Shown here one piece after another: positions 11,650-22,439 of a stretch of 64,000 bases of DNA; position 1 is the stretch's first letter, and each line of letters starts with the position of its first letter. Position numbers and translations under genes: made by a program. A model generated the notes under the pieces. It had not been told where the DNA came from and did no database searches. It was given only the letters and a program-made list of their open reading frames with translations. The DNA is taken from assembly GCA_964036665.1 (NCBI GenBank), contig OZ038532.1:1860001-1924000 (forward strand), in the 5' to 3' direction. This DNA comes from Gordius sp. MW1. Lineage: Eukaryota > Nematomorpha > Gordioida > Gordea > Gordiidae.

Positions 11650-13090
11650 TCCCTAGGGCCCTAATATTGAACGAGCTTCCCGCGCTTGATAACGGTGCCC
11701 TCCACCCATTTATCGGGCCCCAAAAGCATCCGCACCCACACTGGGTCTCCGACGTCGAACGTGCGCGACTTTCTGCTCTCCGTCTAATGTTGAGGTTTTT
11801 CCTCCAAGGTCTAAAGTTTTGTTCACCCTTGATCAACGGTGCTATTTTTGGTGCCGCGGCCGTGTAGTTGCATACCCTGCAACTTTTCGCTAGGTTTGCG
11901 ATGTCATCGCTCTCTCGAACTGGCACCAATGGGCTTGCCCAGCGCGAAAATTCCTCCAGCTCAATTATGTCGTCATTAAGCCATTTGTCTGATCCTTCCT
12001 CTACCCCCCTCCTCCAAGCTAAGGGTACTCGCCGTGCTGGGATAAATACCGGTCTGCTCTTGTTTTCCACTGGCACGTCGACTTCAATGTCCCTCACCGC
12101 TTGCATATTTGCCCCCTTCTGCACCGTCATCCGCCGAACCATATCTTCGACGTGTCTATTGGTTACGAGCGGCTCTTTTGGGGCCTTCTCCTCGACGAAA
12201 TTTACTATGTAGCGCTCCATGACGGTTCGCGAATTCCATTTGGCTAGCTCCACGTTTTTCCCGAACTCTTTTTTCCAGTTCGTTCCGAGTAAAGGCGGTC
12301 CCTTTACATCCGCCACTAACAGCGGCAGGCGCTTTCGGGTGGAACCTAGACGGGCCTCGGCTGTTACGTCCCCGATAATCTTTATCTAATTGCCGCCGAA
12401 CGCATGTACGGAAGGTCTAGGGTTTGTTTGCACCGGTAAACGCTCCTTCCACAAGTTAGCCGGCACGTGTAACGGTGGAGCCCGTGTCCATAAGAAAAGT
12501 TATCAAGGTGTTATTAACATATAAATCAATAGTCAAAATATCTAATGCATGGCCGAACCTGGTCATGCTCGGGCCCGTCCTCGTTGCGTCGACCGCAAAT
12601 GCCTCGTCCACTGGCTGGTGCATAGTCCTTAAACCCTCGCCGATTGCCCGACGACCTAGGGCGATTCCACGGCCTTGTCCCATTTAAGCTCCCTCTCGGC
12701 CATCAACGAAGCCTGCACCGTTGGGTCGTGGAGTCCTAGAATCAGCTGATCGAGCATCCTGGCTGATAATTCCCCAGGCTAAAAGCCGCAGTCTTTTGAT
12801 GCTTCCTTTAGCCTGCGAATATATCGCATGAGTTCTCCCCCCGCATTTGTCGAATATTTCCAAAAATAAATCTTTATGCAAGCGGGCAGGTCTGCTCCTT
12901 AAACGCTTTCTTCACTCTCCTGCTCGCATCTTTGAACGACCACTCGAGGGTTATCCGGGTACGCGTCGTCCGCGATAACCTTAAACGCCTCCGCCGATAA
13001 CGAACTTAGCAACCTGCATGTCTTCTGGGTATCAGAACGTCCCTGATTGTGCCTTGATGTTGGCCTCGAATTGAATTGGAAAAGTTTCAA
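11650..13090 (-). pseudogene. gypsy gag-protease-RT start fused to integrase tail
   Basis: Remnant polyprotein on the minus strand. Gag pieces: CRLLSSLSAEAFKVIADDAY (about 12960-13020), ELMRYIRRLKEASKDCGF, a stop, then ARMLDQLILGLHDPTVQASL and AERELKWDKAVE (12670-12830). Protease: NNTLITFLMDTGSTVTRAG (12456-12515), with the catalytic DTG. RT start: LLGTNWKKEFG, PVFIPARRVPLAWRRGVEE and FSRWASPLVPVRE (11911-12316). After a deletion, the integrase C-terminal segment FDVGDPVWVRMLLGPDKWVE with GTVIKRGKLVQY is read in another frame (about 11660-11765). It cannot retrotranspose alone. Confidence 0.85.
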
Positions 13091-13215
13091 TAGAATCTCC
13101 TAATCTGAATAATTCCATGTCGTTTCTAATGATTATTGAATTAGACACGCTTGAATAGAATCTTTAACTCCGAACAATTCCACGTAGGTTCTAACGATCC
13201 AGGCCCGACGCCAAT

Positions 13216-13428
13216 GTTAATGCCATTTTGCTTTATTCGAAATCAAAGGGATACAACCACGTTAATTGTATACGCGCGCGAGACGAAAACAAAACAAACG
13301 CGCTCGAACATACGATTATATCAAAAAAGCGAAGGAAATAAATGTGTCCATCACGTGTTGTGTGTCTTTTACTCCACCGGTAAAATAGAACTTCAGCGTA
13401 CATTACAAATCGTCAGTTATCCTCTACA
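13216..13428 (-). repeat. 5' LTR of gypsy element 11110-13428
   Basis: 213 bases, clearly diverged from the other LTR by several substitutions and small indels, so the insertion is not very recent. The outer edge is followed by the target duplication CAAAT at 13429-13433. Confidence 0.9.
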
Positions 13429-13433
13429 CAAAT

Positions 13434-15462
13434 CATTTATCAACGGTTTTAAAACAGGCATTAAAGTTAATTGTGATTCATTTCTGGGCACTGAAGCATT
13501 ATATAAACTAATACCCCATATTAATAAAGTAAAGATAACATGATAAAAAGCTGGCTTAGCCAACATAGTCTATAAAAGAGATATTTTCTCGCTATTTTAG
13601 AAAACTTTGTCCAGAATAGGAAAAGACATTCAGTTTCATTACTAAAATAAATATAATAGATTAATAGATGATTAGATTATATTATTATTGTTAAAATTGA
13701 TTTAATAATAGTATCACTTTTATTCATATAATTAAATATATATTGTTATTATGATATTTAAATATATAGCGCAACCTAGTCATTATTAAAAACGTTGCAA
13801 ACTTTCAATTATTAAACTAAATGCGTCTATGTAAATATTTGTAGATATATCTCTTTGAATCATACATGAATCATTATGGGGCATTAATTATATGTTAATT
13901 CTTACTATCGATTATTTACTTAAATGTCACTTAGGGGAATTAATTTTTTAAATTTATTGAAATTTGTATAGATTTTATTAGTGTTGTAAAGCTCAAAATG
14001 GCCACTAGATAACCAAGTCATATAAGAGCAGTATTGTATTTCTTAAGTAAAGCTCTTGATAAACTTTAAGTAATATTTATATTAAAAATAACTAATTTTC
14101 TTAAAATATTTGTTCTATCCAATCGATTTCCAATTTGACCTGATAAAATTCTTTTGATATATGAATTTAGAATAAAACAAATATGCCGTTTGGTTAAAGA
14201 TGCGAACTAACTACTGTTTGATCAATTATATGTAACAAATATCTAAAGTGGCTGGGTATGATTTATTATTCTTTCATATCATATGTCAGAAAATAATTGG
14301 AAAACAAGTGTCATTTAAATTCCATATTATTCGAGTCTAAAAGGCTCAAACGAGATTTTTGCCCTGGAATTAATAAATGGCTGATCAAATAGATAGGAAA
14401 CATGGCATGATGGTTATAATGTTTACAATTAAAACTTTCTAGTTATCTTTTGCAATAAAACTCATTTGCTTGATTTACCTCGCGCTTTATTACAGTTTTG
14501 CAGATGTTGTTGAACCTTTGTTTTTACAAAAGTGAATGCCTACCTAGTAATGATATAACTTGTTAACAGAAAGATTAAGCATCGTTTTTTATTTAAGAAT
14601 ATTTTTGAAATATCTAAGATGGCGATATTAAACTATTTAACTTGCCCAAAATTTAGAAATTTCATCTAGATTAAATATTGTTTGCTTGTTGATTATATAT
14701 ACTTTTAGAAAAGTCTAGTTGAACATGAAAGTGATATAATATGTAAATATTTATGTTATAAATTGGAAATATGCATGAAATATTTGGGAGATATAGCTAT
14801 TAATTTATTGGTAAATAATAGGTTTAAATAACTATTAAGTTAACTACCATTAATTGATTATTTTTGTAATATCTAAAGCAATTAATAATTAATTAAACAC
14901 AATTTGTTTGCAAATGCACATTTTTAATTGCATTTCCTTAAATTGAAAGTTGGGAAAATCAATTTCATATTAATAATAAAAGCGTTAGTTTTGTGATATA
15001 TTAAATTGAAAAACGCTACAAAAGCTCGCTTTAAAAATCACATTAAACAAGTTATGATTGATATTTTTAACTATGAATTTAGATTGATAATATGCAATTT
15101 CCATTAATATAATAGACAACCTCTACAGAAATATATGAAAGACTTATTTCAAAAATTCTTTTATAAAAAACACATTACATTCAAAATATGTAGGTAAATA
15201 TAAAAAACCTTAATGGAATTAAACGTGTGTATTATATATAAACATAAAAATTTTGTTAAACTTGCTGACTCAATAATTCTGGTAGGCATTTTTGAATTAA
15301 ATTAATTATTTATTATATCCTATGTATATATGATAAATTTTAATAAATCCTATTATTATCGCACAATGTTCTAAATATTTAATATCCTATGTTTGAGGAT
15401 TCGACCTATTTCCATAATTTATCATAATAGAAATGATTGAATTAAAATGAGAAAAAATTATT
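13434..15462. other. AT-rich stretch, nothing recognised
   Basis: Two kilobases of AT-rich sequence with stops in all frames and no repeat, RNA or coding signature that I can support. Confidence 0.6.
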
Positions 15463-15640
15463 GTGCTCAGTAATTAATTCATTTTTTGCTCAGTAGAATA
15501 TTCAAATGCTCAGTAGAATAAACAAATGCTCAGTAGAATAATTAAATACTCAGTAAATAATTTAATGCTCAGTAATTTAATTATTTGTTCAGTATAAAAT
15601 TCATTTGTTCAGTTTTTTATTCAAATCTTGCTCAGTAGTT
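15463..15640 (+). repeat. TGCTCAGTA array, direct orientation
   Basis: Spaced copies of TGCTCAGTA alternate with AT-rich spacers such as 'gaataaacaaa'. Unit length is about 18-24 bases. Confidence 0.8.
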
Positions 15641-16512
15641 TTTTTATTTATGCAAAGTAACTAAGAATTAGTTTTTCATAAAATCCCTGAGCGAGATTCG
15701 AACCTGAAATATCTGAGTAAGAGTCTTGCGTGTTTCCCATGGAGTCAAAGTGCTTGACTGGAAAGTGGTTTATTTTCGTTTATAAACCACTTAAAATACA
15801 TTTTATTTCATAAACTACCTCTTCCAAGTGCAATTGTTCATCGTTTTATAAACAATATATTTGCAAACATGTCGTTGGGTTGGCAATTAAACTTAAATTT
15901 TGCCAACCACTTAAAGAAGCCAAAAGTGTGCCTATAGGGCAAAAAAGGAAGCGAAGCAGACCCTTAAAGGCTAAATCAGCCTTTATTGTTTAGTAATGGT
16001 AAGTTTAGATTATTTAACATTGATTATATAACAAATTTTAGGTTTTTGAAATTAAAGTTGTCTCCAGCAAAATTTGTCTATTTTTGCATTTTAAATTGTT
16101 AATTATTATTATTTATCTGTATTAAATATTTGTGATTATATTCAAATAAAAAATTTATATTTTTCCTTTATAAAGTTTAAGATTGATAAATCTCAACAAA
16201 ATTTGCAAAAAAAATAAATTATAAACATGTAAAATTTAAGAAGGGAAAGGCAGAGCATTTTAGAATGGGAATTATAGGTCATTACTTTTCATAGCTTTTT
16301 TAATTTGCAATTTATTTATTTGAACGGAGGACTTATAGGGATAAAATTCAAGACACTAAGATACCTTATAACCTTTAAAAATTTAACAATCAGGTCTTCA
16401 ATCAATTTAATTTAGCCAAAAAATTATTTCAATTTCCTCACACTCAATTTAGCTTTATTTTTACAAAATATTAGTGCTAAATAGATTAAGATTGAGTATC
16501 ATTTATTAAAAT

Positions 16513-16665
16513 TACTGAGCATTTTTTTGAAAATACTGAGCATTTTAGATTTATAACTGAGCAATATTAAGATTATTTACTGAGCATTTTTGAATTTTTT
16601 ACTGAGCACATTAATAAAATACTGAGCATATTTTACTGAGCATTTTTGATTTTTTTACTGTGCAT
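16513..16665 (-). repeat. TGCTCAGTA array, inverted orientation
   Basis: Spaced copies of TACTGAGCA, the reverse complement of the left-end unit, ending at a TACTGTGCA variant. Confidence 0.8.
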
Positions 16666-17252
16666 TTAAATAACATCCTATTAAAATGCATTTGTTTTGA
16701 TTTGTAAGCTATCGACGCAAATGGAATCGATATATATAAGCTTCTAATTATAATTACATCAAGGCTGCAACGTGGAATATTGTAGGATAAAAAGGGGTCC
16801 CTCTTTTAAGGGATTAGGTTATTTTCTAATTTAATTACCTATATTGTGTGGAATGGGAGCAGGATTAAGCAGTGACAAAAGAATAAAATATGGAGCCGTA
16901 AAATTAATTAATTTAGCACGTTCTACTATCGAATCAATGCAGATTTAAAAACATAGCAAGGTAATAAACCTTATTGCTTAATAGCTAAAAATTATAATAT
17001 AGTTTTTTATAAACGATGTATAATTATTAATTTTTAACAGTTAACTAACCACAAGTGGTCAATGATCTTTTTCAATTGTTGATTTAAAGTTCTGAAATAG
17101 GACGTTTTTGTATCGCCATATAACTTTAAGACTTTCTTTGATTTATATAAATAACTTAGTTTACAAAATTTATTATTCTTGTCAAATTTCTGCAAAAAAT
17201 ATATTTTATGTATTGTTTATCAAGGCTCATTTTGACTTTTAATAGTTTATGC
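16666..17252. other. AT-rich stretch, nothing recognised
   Basis: No gene, RNA or repeat seen in these ~590 bases. Confidence 0.5.
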
Positions 17253-17415
17253 CATGGGCGTACCCAAGAGGGGGGGCAGGGAGGGGCGGCCACCCTCTAA
17301 ATCCAAATATTTGTTGAAATTTATTAAAATTATGGTCAATTCTAAAAAAGGTTTGTTTTGCCTTTCCCTAAATCATTATTGCCCCCCTCTAATTTCAATG
17401 CTGGCTACGCCCATG
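17253..17415. mobile_element. Short MITE, CATGGGCGTA family
   Basis: 163 bases bounded by CATGGGCGTA and its inverted copy TACGCCCATG. G-rich (GAGGGGGGGC) and C-rich (GCCCCCCTCT) tracts lie just inside the ends. Related copies lie at 35192-35319, 39783-39937 and 45792-45957, and a lone end at 21905-21943. The apparent frame 17254-17451 is non-coding. Confidence 0.7.
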
Positions 17416-18057
17416 GTGCTCATTTGTCAAACTTTATTTAAATTTTATTAATCATTTTATTTAGGCCTAAATGTCAAAACCTTCCATGAGTCTCAATTTA
17501 ATATAAAGAATAAATATTATCCCGCAGTATTTGTTAGAAGATGAGGAGAATATATGAGATTGATGATAAAAAGAGGAAACTTATACTTAAATAGACTTTT
17601 ATGACAGCACTAAAAATCAAAACGGGTATTGTCAACATTAGAGTTTACCAAAACAAATGCTTGGTGGTTTAATAAAAAACGTAGAGAAATATTTATGAAA
17701 AGTTTTTATCTTATTTGTCAGAACCTTACGACAATATTAAAAAGAACAAAAGAAGAGCAGCGATTTTTAAAATCTTAAAATATAACACTTATTAAGTCAT
17801 CAGAATACAAAGCTTGTCACTTTAAATATTGAAAATTAATTGAGACGAACACAATTTGAATAAATTAAAAAATAAATATGTAGAAAATAGACATTTAATA
17901 ATAGTGTAATATTAATAAAAGGATAAAAACCCATAATAGGCATATTATTTTTATTAAAACCTTTTGATGCCTATCTGATTGACTAAGATCTTATTTGTTG
18001 CTATGCAATTTATGGGCTCGTTTTTTGTTGTCCGTCCGTCGTCCGTCGTCCGTCCGT

Positions 18058-18124
18058 CGTCCACCAAGTTATTGGCGCCAGCTTTATGACCTGGAGGTCT
18101 TCAGTTCAAGCCAAGGAGAGGACG
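18058..18124 (+). ncRNA. tRNA-Leu-like SINE head (copy 1)
   Basis: The ends CGTCC and GGACG can pair like an acceptor stem. 'accaagttattggcgccag' resembles the D-arm/A-box region of a type-II tRNA such as tRNA-Leu. 'cagttcaagcc' is a B box with one mismatch. A run of T follows. It is a decayed tRNA-derived head, not a working tRNA gene. Confidence 0.5.
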
Positions 18125-18164
18125 AATTTTTTTTTAAATTTTTTTAAATTAAATTAATATTTTG

Positions 18165-19315
18165 TTCTTGTTAATAACATTGATAATATGAATTTTTGAC
18201 CGTCCGCTGGCTACTGACCAATGAAAAAAATGACCATTGGCCAAATAAATCGAAATTTTATTTTTTCGTCTTTGAATTGGGTATATTAGGTTAACATTAA
18301 TAAATACCCTATGCCCTTTCCTACAAGGGCCTACGCCTCTACTAATATGGGTCCTTATGCCCCTACAAAAGCCTATGCCTTTACTAATGGTGCCCCTACA
18401 AAAGCCTATGCCTTTACTAATGTGGGTTCGAATCCCGAAGAGGGCAAAATTTCTATTTTTTTTTAATTAAATTAATATATTGTTCTTGTTAATACCATTG
18501 ATAATATGACTTTTTGACAGTGTTCTGGCTACTGACCAATGAAAAAATGACCATTGGCCAAAGTATAAATCGAAATTTTTTTTTCGTTTTTGAATTGGTT
18601 AACATTGCTAATTACCCTGTGCCCTCCCCTACAAATGCCTATGCCCCTACTGATATGGGTCCCTGTGCCCCTACAAAAGCCTATGCCTCTACTAATGTGG
18701 GTTCGAATCCCGGAGAGGGCAAAATGTTTATTTTTTTTTAAAATTAAATTAATGTATTGTTCTTGTTAATACCATTGATTATATGACTTTTTGACCGTCC
18801 GCTGGCTACTGACCAATGAAAAAAATCACCATTGGCCAAAGTGTGAATCAAAATTTTTTTTTCGTTTTTTTTCAAATTAATATATTGTTCTTGTTAATAC
18901 CATTGATAATGTGACTTTTAGGCCGTCCGTTGGCTGCTGACCAATGGAAAAAATGACTATTGGCCAAAGTGTGAATCAAAAAATTTTTTTCGTTTTTTTT
19001 TCAAATTAATATATTGTTTTTGTGAATACCATTGATAATGTGACTTTTTGGCCGTCCGTTGGCTGCTGACCAATGGAAAAAATCACCATTGGCCAAAGTG
19101 TGAATCAAATTTTTTTATCGTTTTTTTTGACTCGTATGTATTTATAGACCGTCTATTGTTACTGACCAATGGAAAAAAGTGATTACTGGCCAAATTGTGA
19201 TTTGAAATTTTTTTTTCGTTTTTTAATCGTCTCTTATGTATTTATATCCTTTTTGACCATGTCTTGGCTACTGACCAATGAAAAAAATGACCATTCGCCA
19301 AATTGTTTTTAAATA
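18165..19315 (+). repeat. Degenerate tandem tail units with CCAATGG/CCATTGG hairpin
   Basis: The string 'ggctactgaccaatg' or a close variant recurs at about 18209, 18528, 18803, 18924, 19063, 19155 and 19267. It is usually preceded by 'ttgttcttgttaatacca' and 'ttgaccgtcc' and followed by 'accattggccaaa'. Each unit contains a short inverted repeat (GACCAATG...CCATTGGCC) around an A-rich loop. Between some units lie ~33-base repeats reading 'cctacaaaagcctatgcc' (18310-18430, 18620-18700). Nothing is encoded. Confidence 0.75.
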
Positions 19316-19649
19316 TCTTTCTAATTATTTTTTAAAATAATAATGATATTAAATCAAAATTTAAACCATATGTGTATTTTTCCATAAGGCAAAAGTAAAA
19401 AAAATTTTGTTTAGAAAAAATAAAATTCGCATTTTGTCAAAAATATAATCAAAAAAATTACGTGTGTATATAAACTTTTTATAACTGCTTTAAAGTCTTT
19501 GATGTAACTTAACGATAATATTTTAACCATTTAAATTGTAATCGAAGAACAGGAGGGCAATTATTAATATCACGTGGTCGATCATAGAAGCATATTAATT
19601 GTTATGCAATTTATGGGCTCGTTTTTTGTTGTCCGTTGTCCGTCCGTTG

Positions 19650-19720
19650 TCCGTTACCCTTCAAGTTATTGGCGCCAGCTTTGTGACCTGGAGGTTCAGG
19701 TTCAAGCCCAGGAGAGGACG
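19650..19720 (+). ncRNA. tRNA-Leu-like SINE head (copy 2)
   Basis: Same head as 18058-18124 but with an intact B box GGTTCAAGCCC at 19699-19709, followed by a poly-T run. It is probably the less decayed representative. Confidence 0.5.
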
Positions 19721-19822
19721 AATTTTTTTTTAATTTTTTTAAATTAAATTAATATTTTGTTCTTGTTAATACCATTGATAATATGAATTTTTGACCGACT
19801 GTTTTATAATTTTTTTGCGGCA

Positions 19823-19840
19823 CCCCCCCCCCCCCCCCCC
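19823..19840. repeat. Poly-C tract, 18 bases
   Basis: An uninterrupted run of 18 C, followed by 'tcc' and a T run. Length in the assembly may be unreliable. Confidence 0.9.
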
Positions 19841-19966
19841 TCCATTTTTTTTATAATAATAAATTGGTATGAAAAATAAACTAGTATGAAATTTTTTCCC
19901 GTAAAAACACCAGATTGCCCCAGGAAGTAGATATCATTCTACATAATATTAAGGGTGTTATTTAAC

Positions 19967-20520
19967 TGCTAAGTAAATAATTACAAATTGCTAAGTAATT
20001 TATGCTAAGTATTTTAATCAAAGTGCTAAGTATTTTATTAAAAAACGCTAAGTATTTTATGCTAAGTATTTTAATCTAAATGCAAGTATTTTAATCTAAA
20101 TGCTAAGTATTTTAATCTAAATGCTAAGTATTTTATTATTAAATGCTAAGTATTTTAATCTAAATGCTAAGTATTTTAATCAAAATGCTAAGTATTTTAA
20201 AGGAAATGCTAAGTATTTTATTTTTAAATGCTAAGTTTTTTATTTTTAAATGTTGAGTTTTTATTATTAAATGCAGAGTTTTTATTTTGATATACTTAGT
20301 TTTTTTATTAAAATGCTAAGTATTTTATTTAAAAAATCTAAATTATGAATTTAAATCAAAATGCTGGGTATTAAAAAAATATAAGATAATAAGGTTTTAA
20401 AGCTAAAAAGGACAAAGTTTTAATGGTAATAATTTAAAAAAAAATGTTTAATTTTTAAAAATGCTAGGTTTTCTATTTTGAAGTGCTAAGTTATTACTTT
20501 AAAATACTAAGTTTTTTAAT
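19967..20520 (+). repeat. TGCTAAGTATTTTA array, direct orientation
   Basis: The most regular part is 20080-20270, where consecutive units are 21, 22, 21, 21, 21, 22 and 22 bases long, about two turns of B-DNA. Units decay after 20300. The frame at 20483-20668 is part of the decayed array. Confidence 0.85.
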
Positions 20521-21319
20521 TCAAAGTTTTATTTATGACACAAAAAAGTGTTTAAATTTGAAGTTAAGTTTTAATGGGAATTATTTTAATGAATTACCAA
20601 AATTTATAGTTGAAAAATATAATATTTTAATTTTATATTGTTATAATATAAAAAATAATTTATTTTAGATTTGAATAAAAAGATTATGATTATTTATTAG
20701 TAGGTGAAGAAATACCCTTCATGTTCTATAATGACTACACATAAAATAATCTAAATAGCCAATAGGATAATTGATAGAGATTTTATTCAACTACAATATA
20801 TAATTATAATAAGGGTGGCATGTATATATATTTCCTATAAATTAATTTAATTTATTAGTGTTTTTTGATTTCCTGACCACCCCATAGCCGTCCCCAAACT
20901 TTTTATAGAAATTTGATATTTGGGCATAGGGGAATCCCCATGGTGAATTTGGTGATTATAGCTGGTCGCAAAGTAGGTTTTTTTGGTTTTTCACAAATTT
21001 GACCACAAAACTTTAACCACAAAAGTTTGAGGTTTTCGGTTACATTTTTCTGGTAGAGAATTTTATAAGGATTAAAATGCACTAAAAATTACGAAGCTAG
21101 CACCAATACTTTTGAAATTATGGGAATAATAGTAAAATTTGTAAAACGCACTTGAGCGTGATTTTGACCATTTTAGCGTCCATAACTTAAAAATTATTGG
21201 CCCAAAATGGCTAAAATTTTCAGAGATTACTATTTTCTATAGGGTCTAAATTCTCACAAAAAATCAGCTCGATCTGAGATGGTGGGCCGAAACCGTTTTG
21301 ATATGTCATGGAATGGCTC

Positions 21320-21720
21320 ACTTAGCATAATTTATTTAAATACTTAGCAAATGATTTAAATACTTGGCACAATTTATTTAAATACTTAGCAATAATTTAA
21401 ATACTTAGCAATAATTTAAATACTTAGCATAATATATTTAAATACTTAGCATATAATTTAAATACTTAGCAAAACATTAAAATACTTAGCAAACAAATAA
21501 AATACTTAGCAAATAAATAAAATACTTAGCAAAACAATAAAATACTTAGCAAAATTTATTTAAATACTTAGCAAATGAATAAAATACTTAGCATTTGAAT
21601 TTAATACTTAGCATTAATTTAAATACTTAGCAAACAAATTAAATACTTAGCAAATGAATAAAATACTTAGCAATGACGCTTAAAAATACTTAGCAATTTG
21701 AATAAAATACTTAGCAAATA
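21320..21720 (-). repeat. TGCTAAGTATTTTA array, inverted orientation
   Basis: About 20 copies of TACTTAGCA separated by 9-13 AT-rich bases, in opposite orientation to the array at 19967-20520. Confidence 0.85.
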
Positions 21721-21904
21721 ATTTGTTGTGTAATATTAATACTTTTATCATTAATCATACTTGTCCAAAATTTTCTGCTAGAACCCATCAGGGTTTTATA
21801 ACTAAATTGCCGGCCAAGGCCAGCCAAAACCCTTTAATTGCCCAATTTACTAATTTTAGGTCGAGACCCTTTTTTTTGCTCTCAGGGAAAAAATTTTAAA
21901 TCTG

Positions 21905-21943
21905 CCCCCCCCCCCTAATTCAAAACCTGGCTACGCCCATGAT
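21905..21943. repeat. Lone end of the CATGGGCGTA MITE family
   Basis: A C-run followed by 'aaaacctggctacgccc' and ATG matches the right ends of the MITEs at 17253-17415 and 45792-45957. No partner end was seen nearby. Confidence 0.5.
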
Positions 21944-22127
21944 GTTTTAATTATTTTTTTATTAAAATACAATAAAATATATAAAACGCAATAAAATGTT
22001 ATATTCCAAAGCATTTTTAGCTTTTGATGGTCGCCCTCTTCGTCTTTTTTGACCTATACTAATATTTTTTGCTTTTAATTTAATTGTACCTAGTGGTAGC
22101 TATATATAAGTAATGGATAAAACATAT

Positions 22128-22210
22128 TTTGAAGTCTAAAGTCTCAGTTGATTGAATGAGTGACTAGCTTCACTAGCTCGTAAGTTCGAATCCCGGAGAT
22201 GGCAAAATTT
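22128..22210 (+). ncRNA. tRNA-derived SINE head
   Basis: 'gtctcagttgattgaatg' resembles a tRNA D arm. It is followed 35-40 bases later by a perfect B box within GTTCGAATCCCGG (22184-22196), then 'agatggcaaaattttt'. The acceptor stem does not pair well, so this is a SINE head rather than a tRNA gene. The 3' 'gagggcaaaa'-like ending matches the heads ending near 18440 and 18715. Confidence 0.5.
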
Positions 22211-22377
22211 TTATTTTTATATATTGTTCCTTTTTAAATATTTGTATAAATTAATAATTAACTAATAATTTTGCATTTAATACCCCCCTATAGGCACTCT
22301 CGCCCCTTCCCACCTTTCTCGCCCATAAATTGCATAGCAAATATGCTACTTCTATACGGAGTATAGATGAGTTTCGT

Positions 22378-22430
22378 TCCCCCTTACCTTCCCCCTTTCC
22401 CTCCTCCCCTTCCCCCCTCCTCCTTCCCAC
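22378..22430. repeat. Polypyrimidine tract
   Basis: About 50 bases almost entirely C and T (runs such as 'ccctttccctcctcccctt'), isolated in AT-rich DNA. It could form a triplex or promoter-like element; nothing more can be said. Confidence 0.8.
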
Positions 22431-22439
22431 GAGGGCCGA

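Larger units (their letters stand above)
11110..13428 (-). mobile_element. Internally deleted Ty3/gypsy element
   Basis: LTRs at 11110-11316 and 13216-13428 both run TGTTAA...CTCTACA. A 5-bp target duplication CAAAT flanks the element (11105-11109, 13429-13433). On the coding (minus) strand the 5' LTR is at 13216-13428, followed by a primer-binding-site candidate TGGCGTCGGGCCTGGATC. The polypurine tract AAGGGGGGAAG abuts the 3' LTR at 11317-11327. The interior is only ~1.9 kb: gag, protease and the start of RT joined to the integrase C-terminus, with the rest of RT, RNase H and the integrase core missing. It is far richer in GC than its surroundings, which suggests a different composition history. 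Confidence 0.9.
15463..16665. mobile_element. Foldback-like element with TGCTCAGTA terminal arrays
   Basis: The left end (15463-15640) contains about nine copies of TGCTCAGTA or one-base variants, each followed by 10-14 AT-rich bases. The right end (16513-16665) contains about eight copies of the reverse complement TACTGAGCA. The two arrays therefore form long imperfect inverted repeats around an ~870-base interior. The interior contains no reading frame. A partial copy of interior plus one array lies at 1520-2300. Inverted terminal arrays of short repeats resemble foldback (FB) elements, but the motif is not one I know. Confidence 0.65.
17998..19800. repeat. tRNA-headed SINE-like cluster
   Basis: Two near-identical ~200-base blocks start at 17998 and 19597 with 'tatgcaatttatgggctcg' followed by a tccg-rich microsatellite. 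Next comes a tRNA-like head, then poly-T and a shared tail beginning 'ttgttcttgttaata'. Between them lie two more heads (ending near 18440 and 18715) and several tail-only units. Heads with RNA polymerase III B boxes joined to a common tail are the structure of SINEs; here they also appear tandemly. Confidence 0.6.
19967..21720. mobile_element. Foldback-like element with TGCTAAGTA terminal arrays
   Basis: The left end (19967-20520) holds about 20 copies of TGCTAAGTATTTTA and variants in units of 21-22 bases. The right end (21320-21720) holds about 20 copies of the reverse complement TACTTAGCA in units of ~20 bases. The ~800-base interior has no frame, but includes a block with 'gcccaaaatggctaaaattt' and 'cagctcgatctgagatgg'. 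The core unit differs by one base from that of the element at 15463-16665 (TGCTCAGTA), so the two look like related families with the same architecture. Confidence 0.65.

Noticed and set aside
12475-12687. Plus-strand open frames within 11242-12687
   Set aside because: They lie opposite the minus-strand gypsy remnant (gag, DTG protease, RT start, integrase tail), which explains the open frames.
15463-21720. CRISPR array
   Set aside because: The repeat core is only 9-14 bases, spacers are AT-rich and related to each other, arrays are inverted in pairs and no cas-like genes exist; the setting is eukaryotic.
22128-22210. A functional tRNA gene
   Set aside because: B box is perfect but the acceptor stem does not pair and the D-arm region is poor; better explained as a SINE head.
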